A stretch of DNA of 64,000 nt from Capnocytophaga leadbetteri. GTDB taxonomy: Bacteria > Bacteroidota > Bacteroidia > Flavobacteriales > Flavobacteriaceae. A program made the position numbers and the translations under genes. This document shows, in pieces, positions 30,069-38,231 of this stretch. Numbering within the stretch: position 1 is the stretch's first letter; every line of letters starts with the position of its first letter. The notes under the pieces are model-generated. The model made no database searches and had not been told where the DNA came from. It saw only the letters and a list, made by a program, of their open reading frames with translations. The DNA lies in NCBI RefSeq assembly GCF_003054025.1, contig NZ_QBKG01000001.1:578143-642142 (forward strand), in the 5' to 3' direction.

Positions 30069-31175
30069 TTATTCGTTATTGGTATCTATATAGCGCATAC
30101 GTTCATCCAAATCATTGTTGTAAATCTTATTAATATGAGAGATGATACTATTAAAAGTATCTTCTAAAAGATTAATATTGTTTTTAATGGTCTCTTCTTT
30201 AAAATCAGGGTTGTTTTTAACGTTGTCTGCTAATGATTTGATTTCTGTCTGAAAGAGCCTAAAACGAGCTTTTATACTAGGAATATCGATTCTTTCAGGG
30301 AAAGTGTCACTCAGCAATTCTTGTAAAGTATCTTGCATCTGTGTAAGCCAAAAATATACTGAGTAATAAGAACTTTCTACTCTTGAGTTTTCTCCTATTA
30401 TTTTGTCAGAATATTGACTTACTTTCTGGAAGTTTTTAGCAGCTAATTCGAGTACTGGACGATATAAAATCACATTGTCATTCGCTTTTGCTTCTTCATC
30501 TAATGATAGCTGAATATTGTAGTATCCAGTCTTCTTAGGGGAAAATGCTACTTCAAATTCTTTCCAATCGTCTACTAAAGCTCTTCTTTTTACATTAGCA
30601 GATAGAGGAGAAAGTGTGTCAAGTGCTAACTGGGTGCTTAATTCTTCTTTCTCTCCTTCAGAAAATACTAAATTGAGGTGAGGGTAGTTTATTTTCTTAG
30701 AACTTACTGAAAATGTATAAGGTATATTAGCTACTAAAAAACGTCGCCATTGTAGAAAAGCCTTTCCTTCTTCTTTTATTTTTTCTACTCTAAAAACAGT
30801 GTCTTTTATACTATTAGGTGGAGTACGCCAGTCGCGTTCTACTAAGGTATTTATACTTTCTGTTTTAGAACTAATAGGGTGAAGACGGCTGTAAATGAGT
30901 AAGCTGTCAGGGTTAGAAAGCACTAAAGCATCAGTGTTTTTTATCTTGTTAGGCGCCATTGATATGATGATCTGCATTAATGACTGAAAGTTTTTCCATT
31001 GCCTTAAATCTTCCTGAGCTTTTGGTGTGAGCTCTGTTAGTTTTAGCTCTTTAAAATCAACTGATTTTACTTTATGTTCTGTAGGGATATTGTCAGAGGT
31101 CTGCTGGCTTCCATCACACGATATTAAGCCTGCTACTAAAAGTAGAAGACCTACTTTAAAAGCTTTGTTTTTCAT
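30069..31175 (-). CDS. Predicted lipoprotein of unknown function
   Basis: This 368-residue protein begins with a lipoprotein signal peptide (KVGLLLLVAGLISC), with the lipobox LISC placing the lipidated Cys at about residue 20. The mature part is hydrophilic, mixed alpha and beta by appearance. It contains a beta-like middle (SPKKTGYYNIQLSLDEEAK) and a helical C-terminal third (about residues 245-368). I recognise no family. It lies downstream of rpsT on the same strand, separated by 82 nt that include a weak hairpin, and converges with giant gene 2. The Bacteroidetes surface-export signal (acidic residues right after the Cys) is not clearly present: Asp-Gly-Ser follows. Its envelope side is therefore uncertain. 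Confidence 0.85.
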   Translation of the reverse strand: MKNKAFKVGLLLLVAGLISCDGSQQTSDNIPTEHKVKSVDFKELKLTELTPKAQEDLRQWKNFQSLMQIIISMAPNKIKNTDALVLSNPDSLLIYSRLHPISSKTESINTLVERDWRTPPNSIKDTVFRVEKIKEEGKAFLQWRRFLVANIPYTFSVSSKKINYPHLNLVFSEGEKEELSTQLALDTLSPLSANVKRRALVDDWKEFEVAFSPKKTGYYNIQLSLDEEAKANDNVILYRPVLELAAKNFQKVSQYSDKIIGENSRVESSYYSVYFWLTQMQDTLQELLSDTFPERIDIPSIKARFRLFQTEIKSLADNVKNNPDFKEETIKNNINLLEDTFNSIISHINKIYNNDLDERMRYIDTNNE

Positions 31176-31203
31176 ATTCTACTATTTTCATTAAAACACT
31201 AAA

Positions 31204-31229
31204 GCCAGACTTACTTACATAAATCTGGC
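31204..31229 (-). terminator. Weak terminator-like hairpin after rpsT
   Basis: An imperfect 9-bp stem (GCCAGATTT read on the minus strand, one mismatch) with an 8-nt loop is followed by a T-rich stretch. It lies between rpsT and the lipoprotein gene and could reduce read-through. Confidence 0.4.
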
Positions 31230-31257
31230 ATCAGTGATAAATCTAAAACCTAAATGA

Positions 31258-31515
31258 CTACTTAGCTAATTTGTTTAAGTGCTTAGCTAAACTGCTTTTT
31301 AAATTCGCTGCTTTATTAGCGTGAATAATATTTCTCTTAGCAAGTTTATCAATCATAGAAACTACTTTAGGGAAAAGAACCTTAGCTTCTTCTAGATTTT
31401 CTAAAGCGCGTAGTTTTCTAACAGCATTACGTGCTGTTTTGTGTTGATAGCGATTGCGTAAACGAGCTGCTTCGTTTCTTCTAATTCTTTTTAACGCTGA
31501 TTTATGGTTTGCCAT
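31258..31515 (-). CDS. rpsT: 30S ribosomal protein S20
   Basis: S20 binds 16S rRNA early in assembly of the small ribosomal subunit. The 85-residue basic protein begins [20 protein letters not shown], the family's signature start, and ends with the helical [18 protein letters not shown]. The length is normal. It lies just downstream of two tRNA-Glu genes on the same strand and may share their promoter at 31837-31866. A small hairpin (GTATCT at 31544-31549 with AGATAC at 31556-31561) lies in its leader; whether it regulates is unknown. Confidence 0.98.
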   Translation of the reverse strand: MANHKSALKRIRRNEAARLRNRYQHKTARNAVRKLRALENLEEAKVLFPKVVSMIDKLAKRNIIHANKAANLKSSLAKHLNKLAK

Positions 31516-31582
31516 TTTTCCTTACTATTTTATTTTTATCATTGTATCTTTTTACAGATACTTTTCGAAATATTGTATTTTG

Positions 31583-31654
31583 TAGTCCGTAGGGGAATCG
31601 AACCCCTGTTACAAGGATGAAAACCTTGCGTCCTAACCCCTAGACGAACGGACC
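31583..31654 (-). tRNA. tRNA-Glu (TTC), copy 2
   Basis: A 72-nt cloverleaf: acceptor GGTCCGT pairs with ACGGACT, the anticodon is TTC in the loop of GGTTTTCATCC, the T-arm has GGGGTTCGATTCCCC, and the discriminator is A. The 3' CCA is not encoded (ACA follows). The first acceptor pair is G-U. It is identical to the copy at 31710-31781. Confidence 0.96.
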
Positions 31655-31709
31655 TTAACCTTAATTATTCAACTAAAAATAAAGTTGTATAAAAGACATT
31701 TTTTATTTG

Positions 31710-31781
31710 TAGTCCGTAGGGGAATCGAACCCCTGTTACAAGGATGAAAACCTTGCGTCCTAACCCCTAGACGAACGGACC
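31710..31781 (-). tRNA. tRNA-Glu (TTC), copy 1
   Basis: Identical 72-nt sequence to the copy 55 nt downstream. It is first behind a strong promoter (31837-31866, minus strand), so both tRNAs are likely cut from one precursor that may also include rpsT. Confidence 0.96.
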
Positions 31782-31836
31782 TTAATTTTTTCAATCTGCT
31801 TATTATTAGCAATGCATTTTTCTCTCAATGCGGTTG

Positions 31837-31866
31837 CAAAGGTACGACTTTTTTTTATTCCTGCAA
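31837..31866 (-). promoter_or_regulatory. Strong promoter of the tRNA-Glu pair
   Basis: On the minus strand TTG (31864-31866), a 19-nt spacer and TACCTTTG (31837-31844) match the Bacteroidetes promoter pattern very well. It lies 55 nt upstream of the first tRNA-Glu. Confidence 0.85.
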
Positions 31867-31977
31867 CATTTTTAGTGAAAAAATTAAATATTTTTTTCTT
31901 ATTTTTTTATATAAATCTGATTATCAGTATTTTGTAATATTATTTACTTAAAGATTCTTTTCTGTCATTTTACTCTT

Positions 31978-32988
31978 TTATTCCAAATTTGAAAGAAAAT
32001 TTAGTGTATCTACATTATCAGCATACTCCCATAACTGGGGGATTTGTGTATTTCCGAAAGCTATTTCATCGGGTAGTAATCCTTTTGCTACTACACATTG
32101 TATTTGCTCGGTATCGGTAATGAGTTGTTTTTTCAGAGCTTCTGTATCGGTATAATACTCGTAAAACAAGGTAGCTATGGGTGAAGCATAACTCTTGTCT
32201 TCTTTTAATATTAGAAAACCATTTTCGAGTAGCTTATATAAGCTCATTAGGTATACAGCCTTGTTATAATCATAGTTGTTGGCATATTTTTGTTCGTTAA
32301 TAATATCCCGATAGGTGTAAATAGCTTGAAAAAAAGCGTCAAAAGAGTAATTTTCGGGTACAAATAGTTTAGAAACACTTCTACAGCCAAGTCCGTAGTA
32401 CTGAAAGATATCCTTTCCTAAGGCAGTGAGCTCCTCTTGGGTTTCTTTGCCAGTAAGTACAGCTACAGAGTTTCTATTTTTTCTGATGATATGAGGCTTT
32501 TTGCCGAAATAGTATTCAAAATAGCGCGCTGTATTATTGCTTCCTGTAGCAATTACTGCATCAAAGTCAGTTACTTTCTCATCTGAAAAGGTTACAGCTT
32601 CTGCCCATTCAGGTATTAGGTCTCTTAGTTGCTTTACTATAAAAGGGAGTAGTAGTTTGTCTTCCGACGAAAGTTTTACTACCGCTTTATGGCCTGACAC
32701 CCATACGCATAGTAGGTCGTGAAAACCTACTAAGGGGATATTGCCGGCCATTATCAGCAATATTTTCTTTACATTTTGTGGTTCGGATAGCTTATAAGCC
32801 GATAACCATCGTTTTATATTAGCTTCTGATAACGTTGTAGCCCAAGTGGTGCGAGCAAAAGTTAAGTTATGCTGTGTAAACCAACTGTTTTGCTGCTCAG
32901 CCTGTGCAAATATAGCTGAGAATCGCTCGGTATCATTGAATAACTCTCCTAATAATATCAGTTTTTTTGTTAATTCACTATTTGTCAT
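31978..32988 (-). CDS. Acyl-CoA reductase, LuxC-like
   Basis: An aldehyde-dehydrogenase-superfamily protein of the acyl-CoA reductase (LuxC) family, which reduces acyl-CoA or acyl-thioesters to aldehydes with NAD(P)H. It is 336 residues, shorter than LuxC (~480) but usual for the Bacteroidetes form. The nucleotide-fold part includes KKILLIMAGNIPLVGFHDLL, then DAVIATGSNNTARYF. The probable catalytic Cys is in YYGLGCRSVSKL, near residue 200. It starts 13 nt after the DUF5686 gene ends and is likely cotranscribed with it. No luxAB genes are present, so bioluminescence is not implied; the substrate is unknown. Confidence 0.85.
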   Translation of the reverse strand: MTNSELTKKLILLGELFNDTERFSAIFAQAEQQNSWFTQHNLTFARTTWATTLSEANIKRWLSAYKLSEPQNVKKILLIMAGNIPLVGFHDLLCVWVSGHKAVVKLSSEDKLLLPFIVKQLRDLIPEWAEAVTFSDEKVTDFDAVIATGSNNTARYFEYYFGKKPHIIRKNRNSVAVLTGKETQEELTALGKDIFQYYGLGCRSVSKLFVPENYSFDAFFQAIYTYRDIINEQKYANNYDYNKAVYLMSLYKLLENGFLILKEDKSYASPIATLFYEYYTDTEALKKQLITDTEQIQCVVAKGLLPDEIAFGNTQIPQLWEYADNVDTLNFLSNLE

Positions 32989-33001
32989 TTATCATTAATC
33001 A

Positions 33002-35512
33002 TTAAAAAGATGGTTCTATGCCTAAGCGTATGCCGAATTTAGGGTTACGTACCCCATTAACATCGTTGAAATCACTGCGCCATACAAAGTCTAACCGTAT
33101 AAAACGGAAGTTGCCTAAACCGATATTTTCAATACCAAAACCGTATTCCCAATACAGCTTTTCAGGAGAGTTGAACACTATATTACTCATATTAGCTGTC
33201 TTATTCTTTTCTGAGAGTGTTCCGTAAGCAAATCTACCGAAAAGGAGACTCTTAAAGCGTGTTTTCTGTAGGAACGGTACCCTATTGAACAAAAAGCCAT
33301 CAAAATGATGTTCAAAATAGCCATTAATATAAGTATCAGTGATAAAATCGTAGTAGTCAAGCAGTGCAAAAGTGTTTTTAGCTGTAGAGTACGACTGGTT
33401 AGCTGGGGTAGGAGCAAGGGCAATAAGAGGAGCAGTGCCCAATACTTTTCCAGCTTCGAGGTTAGCGTGTAGTATGCCGTAGCCAAACATAGGTATAGGT
33501 TTGCTTGCTAATATTTGTACCTTGTCATAATCAAACTGACTATGGCTAATACCACTTACGCCTTTAGTATATTTGAGAGTATAGGTAGAAAACAGCTTTT
33601 TGCCGTAGCGTTGTTCTACTCCATAGCCGAATACCTTTCTACCAGGGGTAAAAGTCAGTTCGGTGCCGGTGTAAAAATTGTCATAATCGCGCAGTATATC
33701 GCCTGTTTTGGGATTGCGATAAGCTATCAAGAAGTTCTCTTCGCTAGCGGAAGATAAACTTTGGTAGGTGCCAAATACCGAAAGCCGTATATTAGCTGCT
33801 ATATCGTAGTTGATAACCCCTTGTATCTTCTTATTGCGTGTCAGATAGTAGTTTTCGCCCCTTGCAATGATGAAGTTAGTGGTCTTTTCGAAATCTAAAT
33901 TGGTGTCATCATGCATCACGAAGCTACCTAACTGTAGGTTATCATCTTGGTAAGCAGCCCCGATACCGATGCGCGGGCGGTAAGAAATAAGGTATTTGCC
34001 GCTAACTCCGTATTTAAAAAGTTTATCTTTTAGTCCGTAAGCTCCGTATACATAGGTGCGAAAACGGTCGTCAGTAGAAATAAACGAGCGGAAGCCAGCC
34101 CGCAAGCGCAGTCCGTCAACGTTGTTGCTTGAGAAGGCTTGCCAGAAACGCCCAAACTGCATATACTTACCTATGGGTATGTAGCCAGAGGTTACGATGT
34201 CGGTCAGGTCGCCTATCATTTTGATGCGCTTATTGTCGCCTACTTCAGCTATAAGTCGCTTAGTTTTTGTTAAGTCAGTTCCACCGATAGTATGGGTGTC
34301 CCAATAACTATCTTCTTTTTTGAACTGGTTTTTTGATATTTTTACTACTTGTTGGTCGTAAAAGGTAGCAGGTTTGGGCTGGTTGAGGATAATATGAGAG
34401 AAAGAGATGTTGTTTTTCACATATAATCCTTTTTCTTCATCTTTTTTAGTCAAAAGAGTAAAATCGCCCTCCTGAATTTCGCGTTCGGGTAGGTAGATGC
34501 TGTCATTTTGTATGCTAAAATACTTCTCAAAAGAGAGACCGCGTACCAAATTGATGTTTGTCTTAGGGGTGGTACGCATTTGTATTGATTTTACTATATA
34601 GGTTTTAGTATCTACTTCAAACTTCCCTTCGAGTGCTAAATCTTGGTCGTCTCGGGGGAAGAAGTTGATACGGTAGAACGAGCGGTTGCCGTCTTGTATG
34701 GTGTCACTCAACACGTATAGATACACTCCATAACCAAACTCTGCCAATGGGCTAACAAAAGGCTTGTTGAGTATCATATAAGTATTGTCGTAAATGTCGA
34801 AATCGTCAAATGATTGGCTTACACGCTCTAAGCCAAATCCTTGTTGTACAATACCTTGCGAGCGTTCAGCCTCTATATCAATTCGTTTTTTATTCAGCTG
34901 ATTATTGCCGTATACATTTTCTATTTTCTCGGTGAGGTACATCGGCAGCGAGAAAGTTTCTTTGTATTTTTTCTCAGAAAGTATACGTCTAATAGTGTCG
35001 TACTCTTTGCCTAATGCTTTTTGGAGGAAGATAGTATCGAGGTTGTTTACGCCCAACTCGGTAGTACTATGTTTGCGGTACTGATAAGCCGTAGCATTTT
35101 GCAGTCCGCGTTTTTTCTTGTTTTTCCAAATACCTTGTAGTACTGTATATGCAGGGTTTTCTTTCTTAGGGAGGGCTTTTTTGGGTTTAGCCACTATGGT
35201 TACCTCGCTTAATTGTTCTCCTTCGGGCAGTACAATTACCAGTCCTTTAGTATTATCTTTATCTAAATGTACTTTTTTAGTAGTATATCCTATGAGCGAA
35301 ACCTCTAATTCGCGTTGTTTTTTTTCTGAATATAGTGAGAAACGCCCCTCCTCATCGGTATAACCGCCGATAGTTGTTTTTGGGAATAGTACATTGGCAT
35401 AAGGTACAGGTAAACCGTTTTCGTCAATAACTTTTCCTGATACGTGTGTCTGTCCAAAAACTGCTGCTATAGGCAGTAATAAAAGGATTAAAAAAAGTAT
35501 TTTTTTTGTCAT
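33002..35512 (-). CDS. DUF5686 outer-membrane protein with carboxypeptidase-regulatory-like domain
   Basis: A large envelope protein of about 836 residues. I place the start at 35512, where the signal peptide MTKKILFLILLLLPIAAVFG begins; an in-frame codon at 35533 would add 7 residues before it. After the signal comes a CarboxypepD_reg-like beta-sandwich (VSGKVIDENGLPVPYANVLF through DEEGRFSLYSEKK, about residues 24-110). A long DUF5686 region with many amphipathic beta strands follows, and the protein ends in a strand with terminal Phe (GIRLGIEPSF), which suggests an outer-membrane barrel. The function of the family is not established. A promoter at 35531-35562 drives it, and the acyl-CoA reductase gene follows closely. 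Confidence 0.87.
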   Translation of the reverse strand: MTKKILFLILLLLPIAAVFGQTHVSGKVIDENGLPVPYANVLFPKTTIGGYTDEEGRFSLYSEKKQRELEVSLIGYTTKKVHLDKDNTKGLVIVLPEGEQLSEVTIVAKPKKALPKKENPAYTVLQGIWKNKKKRGLQNATAYQYRKHSTTELGVNNLDTIFLQKALGKEYDTIRRILSEKKYKETFSLPMYLTEKIENVYGNNQLNKKRIDIEAERSQGIVQQGFGLERVSQSFDDFDIYDNTYMILNKPFVSPLAEFGYGVYLYVLSDTIQDGNRSFYRINFFPRDDQDLALEGKFEVDTKTYIVKSIQMRTTPKTNINLVRGLSFEKYFSIQNDSIYLPEREIQEGDFTLLTKKDEEKGLYVKNNISFSHIILNQPKPATFYDQQVVKISKNQFKKEDSYWDTHTIGGTDLTKTKRLIAEVGDNKRIKMIGDLTDIVTSGYIPIGKYMQFGRFWQAFSSNNVDGLRLRAGFRSFISTDDRFRTYVYGAYGLKDKLFKYGVSGKYLISYRPRIGIGAAYQDDNLQLGSFVMHDDTNLDFEKTTNFIIARGENYYLTRNKKIQGVINYDIAANIRLSVFGTYQSLSSASEENFLIAYRNPKTGDILRDYDNFYTGTELTFTPGRKVFGYGVEQRYGKKLFSTYTLKYTKGVSGISHSQFDYDKVQILASKPIPMFGYGILHANLEAGKVLGTAPLIALAPTPANQSYSTAKNTFALLDYYDFITDTYINGYFEHHFDGFLFNRVPFLQKTRFKSLLFGRFAYGTLSEKNKTANMSNIVFNSPEKLYWEYGFGIENIGLGNFRFIRLDFVWRSDFNDVNGVRNPKFGIRLGIEPSF

Positions 35513-35530
35513 AAAGAAAAAATTAAAGTG

Positions 35531-35562
35531 CAAAAGTAGTAAAAAGATAGGGAATTAGCAAA
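35531..35562 (-). promoter_or_regulatory. Promoter of the DUF5686 gene
   Basis: On the minus strand TTTG (35559-35562), a 20-nt spacer and TACTTTTG (35531-35538) fit the Bacteroidetes consensus. The TTTG lies in the loop of the galT terminator hairpin, so terminator and promoter are overlaid. Confidence 0.8.
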
Positions 35563-35578
35563 TTTACTAATTCCCTAT
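35547..35578 (-). terminator. Terminator of the galactose operon
   Basis: A perfect 12-bp stem (ATAGGGAATTAG and its complement) encloses an 8-nt loop, followed on the minus strand by CTTTTTAC. It lies 4 nt beyond the galT stop. Confidence 0.75.
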
Positions 35579-35582
35579 TTTC

Positions 35583-37148
35583 TTAAAGATTGTTTACTGC
35601 TTTTATAAACTTCCTAAATCCTTCTTCACCTTCTGGGGTGTGCTTGAAAACACCGCAGTTTTCTAATACTTCGCAAAAAGTATCTCCGATAGCCTTATCA
35701 ATAAAACTGTCTAAACCATTAGAAGTGAGTGGAGTAGAGCAGTGGCTTATGTGTTGCTCTAACCACTTAGCGTGTTTTTGAAGGGCTTCGTCCTTGCTCA
35801 TCTGTGCATATACGTTCTCAAACGGCTTGCCTGCAGCTATAGCTTCAGCAAGGAGCTTTTTAATACTTGCCATTTCAGTTTTGAGCCTACCTGGCAGGAT
35901 AGCTAACCCCATAACCTCAATAATGCCAATATTCTCTTTTTTGATATTGTGTAGGTGTTCGTAGGGGTGGAATATCCCCATTGAGTGAGTACTATCAGTG
36001 CGGTTGTTGCGCAAAGCGAGGTCGAGTTCGTATTGACCATTTTTGAAGCGAGCCACAGGGTTCACTGTATTATGGCGAACCCCTTGTGTATAGGCGTAAA
36101 TACCAAGGCTTTCATCGCTGTAGTCTATCCACGATTGCAAGATATGGTCAGCTAAGTCGATAAGGCGGTCTTTGTCGCCGCGCAATCGCAATACACTCAT
36201 AGGCCAGTTTACGATACCTGCTTCTATATCTTCAAACCCTTTAAACTGCACTTTTTCCTTTACAGTAGCTTTTTCCATCGGAAACTCGTGCTTACCTCCT
36301 TGAAAGTGGTCGTGTGAAAGTATTGAGCCTCCTACTATAGGCAGGTCGGCATTAGAGCTGAGGAAATAATGAGGAAATTGTGCTACGAAGCTCAACACGT
36401 GCTCAAAGCAAGCGCGGTCTATCTTCATAGGGCGGTGTTCACTCGAAAAGACGATACAGTGCTCATTATAGTAGATGTAGGGTGAGTACTGAAAATACCA
36501 ATCCTCGCCTGCCAAGTTGAGAGGGATAGCACGCAGGTTTTGTCGGCCAGCGTGGTTTACCCGCCCCATATAGCCTTCGTTCTCTTTGCAGAGCAAGCAT
36601 TTTGGGTAGTTAGTGGCTACTACATCTTTTTGAGCGGCAATGTCGCGAGGGTCTTTCTCAGGTTTAGATAGGTTGATGGTAATCTCTAAATTGCCATACT
36701 TGCTAGGGTGTTCCCATAGTATATTCTTGGCAATCCTATCGGTGCGAATGTAATTGCTCTGTTTGTTTAGCTCATAGAAGTTATTTGTAGCTTGTACCTT
36801 GTCTTTTTGGTAAGTTTCCCAAAAAGAGGCGGCTATCACTGAAGTGCGAGGCAATACTTGTCCCATAATCTTGGCGTTTAGAAGGTCGCGGTAGGTGATA
36901 GTGTCAGCAGTAAGTTTGCCTTGCGTAGCTGCCCATTCTACAATGCGGTTGAGTACTTCTGTAGGATAGGTAATCGCTTGAGCGGCAGCTGTTATCTGTG
37001 CCTGCTCTTCAGCGGTAAACTCGCGATAACTATCGCAACCAATACTCTCTAATACCGCATTGGTAACGAGTATGCGATCCTCTTTTTTTACCAAGTTATG
37101 CAGCACTGCATAGGTAATAAGGGTTTCTATTTCAATGTAAATATCCAT
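35583..37148 (-). CDS. galT: UDP-glucose--hexose-1-phosphate uridylyltransferase, class II
   Basis: GalT swaps UMP between UDP-glucose and galactose-1-phosphate, the central Leloir step. At 521 residues with the N-terminus YIEIETLITYAVLHNLV it is the class II type best known from Firmicutes (~490-500 aa), not the ~350-residue class I enzyme of E. coli. The active-site histidine region is visible as ILSHDHFQGGKHEFPM near residue 280 (HxHxQ). Conserved VNPVARFKNGQYELDLALRN and GIFHPYEHLHNIKKENIGII follow. It is the last gene of the five-gene operon, 6 nt after galM. Transfer from Firmicutes is possible but not shown here. By analogy with bifidobacterial GalT it might also act on HexNAc-1-phosphates. 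Confidence 0.93.
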   Translation of the reverse strand: MDIYIEIETLITYAVLHNLVKKEDRILVTNAVLESIGCDSYREFTAEEQAQITAAAQAITYPTEVLNRIVEWAATQGKLTADTITYRDLLNAKIMGQVLPRTSVIAASFWETYQKDKVQATNNFYELNKQSNYIRTDRIAKNILWEHPSKYGNLEITINLSKPEKDPRDIAAQKDVVATNYPKCLLCKENEGYMGRVNHAGRQNLRAIPLNLAGEDWYFQYSPYIYYNEHCIVFSSEHRPMKIDRACFEHVLSFVAQFPHYFLSSNADLPIVGGSILSHDHFQGGKHEFPMEKATVKEKVQFKGFEDIEAGIVNWPMSVLRLRGDKDRLIDLADHILQSWIDYSDESLGIYAYTQGVRHNTVNPVARFKNGQYELDLALRNNRTDSTHSMGIFHPYEHLHNIKKENIGIIEVMGLAILPGRLKTEMASIKKLLAEAIAAGKPFENVYAQMSKDEALQKHAKWLEQHISHCSTPLTSNGLDSFIDKAIGDTFCEVLENCGVFKHTPEGEEGFRKFIKAVNNL

Positions 37149-37154
37149 TTTTTA

Positions 37155-38219
37155 TTAACGTCTAAACCTATAAATAGTTTCGTGCTTATAAACTTCTCCT
37201 TTTTCGAGCGGTTTTACTCCGAAATTAGGTTGGTTGATACCATCGGGGAAATCCTGCATTTCGATAGCTACTCCTGCAAAACGAGAGTTCTTAGCAGGTT
37301 TTTCCTGAGGAGTACATACCTTATCAAATACGGGTACCTCGTCTAAAAAGTTACCAGTATAAATCACTGCGACCCGTTGGGTAGTATAGGCTTCCATAGT
37401 GATACCACTTTCAGGAGAGTGCAATACCAACTGAGGAGCTGCATTCAGTCCGCTGTGGTTGAGCACAAATGGGTGGTCGTATGCACGAGTGATATTGAAC
37501 TGAGGGTGTCCTTCAGCTATACCTTCCTTGATGATTTTCCCCTTGCGAAGGTCGAAAGTTGTGCCTTCAACAGCTAGGTATTTGCCAGTAGGTATTAATC
37601 CTTCTGCCAGCTCGCAGATGTTATCAGCCGCGATTTGTAGCTTTTGGGCATCGCCGTTTACCTCTAAGTCGCCTGCCAAGTTGAAATAACTATGGTTGGT
37701 GATGTTTAAGTAAGTTTTAGCATCTGCTACCGCCTCATAAGCGATGTGCAGACTATCATCTTCAGTAAGGGTATAGCGCACTTTGAAATCGACAGTAGCA
37801 GGGTAACCCTCCTCGCCATCAGGACTTACATAGTGCATTTCTATTCCGTTAGCGAGCTCTTTTACCTCGAAAATCTTACTGCTGAAGCCTTCTTTACCTC
37901 CGTGCAATGAGTTTTCGCCATTGTTTTTGTAGAGATGATAGGTTTTGCCGTCTATAGAGAAAGCAGCTTTGTGTATTCTGCCTGAAGTGCGCCCTATGGT
38001 AGCCCCATTGTAAGCCCCATTGCCTATATAATCTTCTAAATGCGCATAGCCTAACACTACGTTTTTAAGTACGCCGTGTTTGTCTTTTGTGCAAATTTCG
38101 GTAATAGTACCGCCTAAGCTAAGTACAGACACGCGAAAACCATTCGCGTTCTGCAAACTATATTGATAGACAGCCTGTCCGTTATGAGTTCCGAACAGGC
38201 TTTTGTTGATGGTTATCAT
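37155..38219 (-). CDS. galM: Aldose 1-epimerase (mutarotase)
   Basis: GalM interconverts alpha and beta anomers of galactose or glucose, feeding alpha-galactose to galactokinase. The 354 residues have the family's beta-supersandwich signatures: GGTITEICTKDKHG near the start, GRTSGRIHKAAFSI, NNGENSLHGG, the catalytic-His segment LNITNHSYFNLAG, and EMQDFPDGINQPNF near the end. No signal peptide is seen, so it is cytoplasmic. It lies 12 nt after galK and 6 nt before galT, which fits translational linkage in the operon. Confidence 0.96.
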   Translation of the reverse strand: MITINKSLFGTHNGQAVYQYSLQNANGFRVSVLSLGGTITEICTKDKHGVLKNVVLGYAHLEDYIGNGAYNGATIGRTSGRIHKAAFSIDGKTYHLYKNNGENSLHGGKEGFSSKIFEVKELANGIEMHYVSPDGEEGYPATVDFKVRYTLTEDDSLHIAYEAVADAKTYLNITNHSYFNLAGDLEVNGDAQKLQIAADNICELAEGLIPTGKYLAVEGTTFDLRKGKIIKEGIAEGHPQFNITRAYDHPFVLNHSGLNAAPQLVLHSPESGITMEAYTTQRVAVIYTGNFLDEVPVFDKVCTPQEKPAKNSRFAGVAIEMQDFPDGINQPNFGVKPLEKGEVYKHETIYRFRR

Positions 38220-38231
38220 TCTTGTCTTGTA

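Noticed and set aside
35513..35533. Start of the DUF5686 protein seven codons upstream
   Set aside because: It would put a Phe-rich stretch ahead of a complete signal peptide and reach the -7 box of the promoter.
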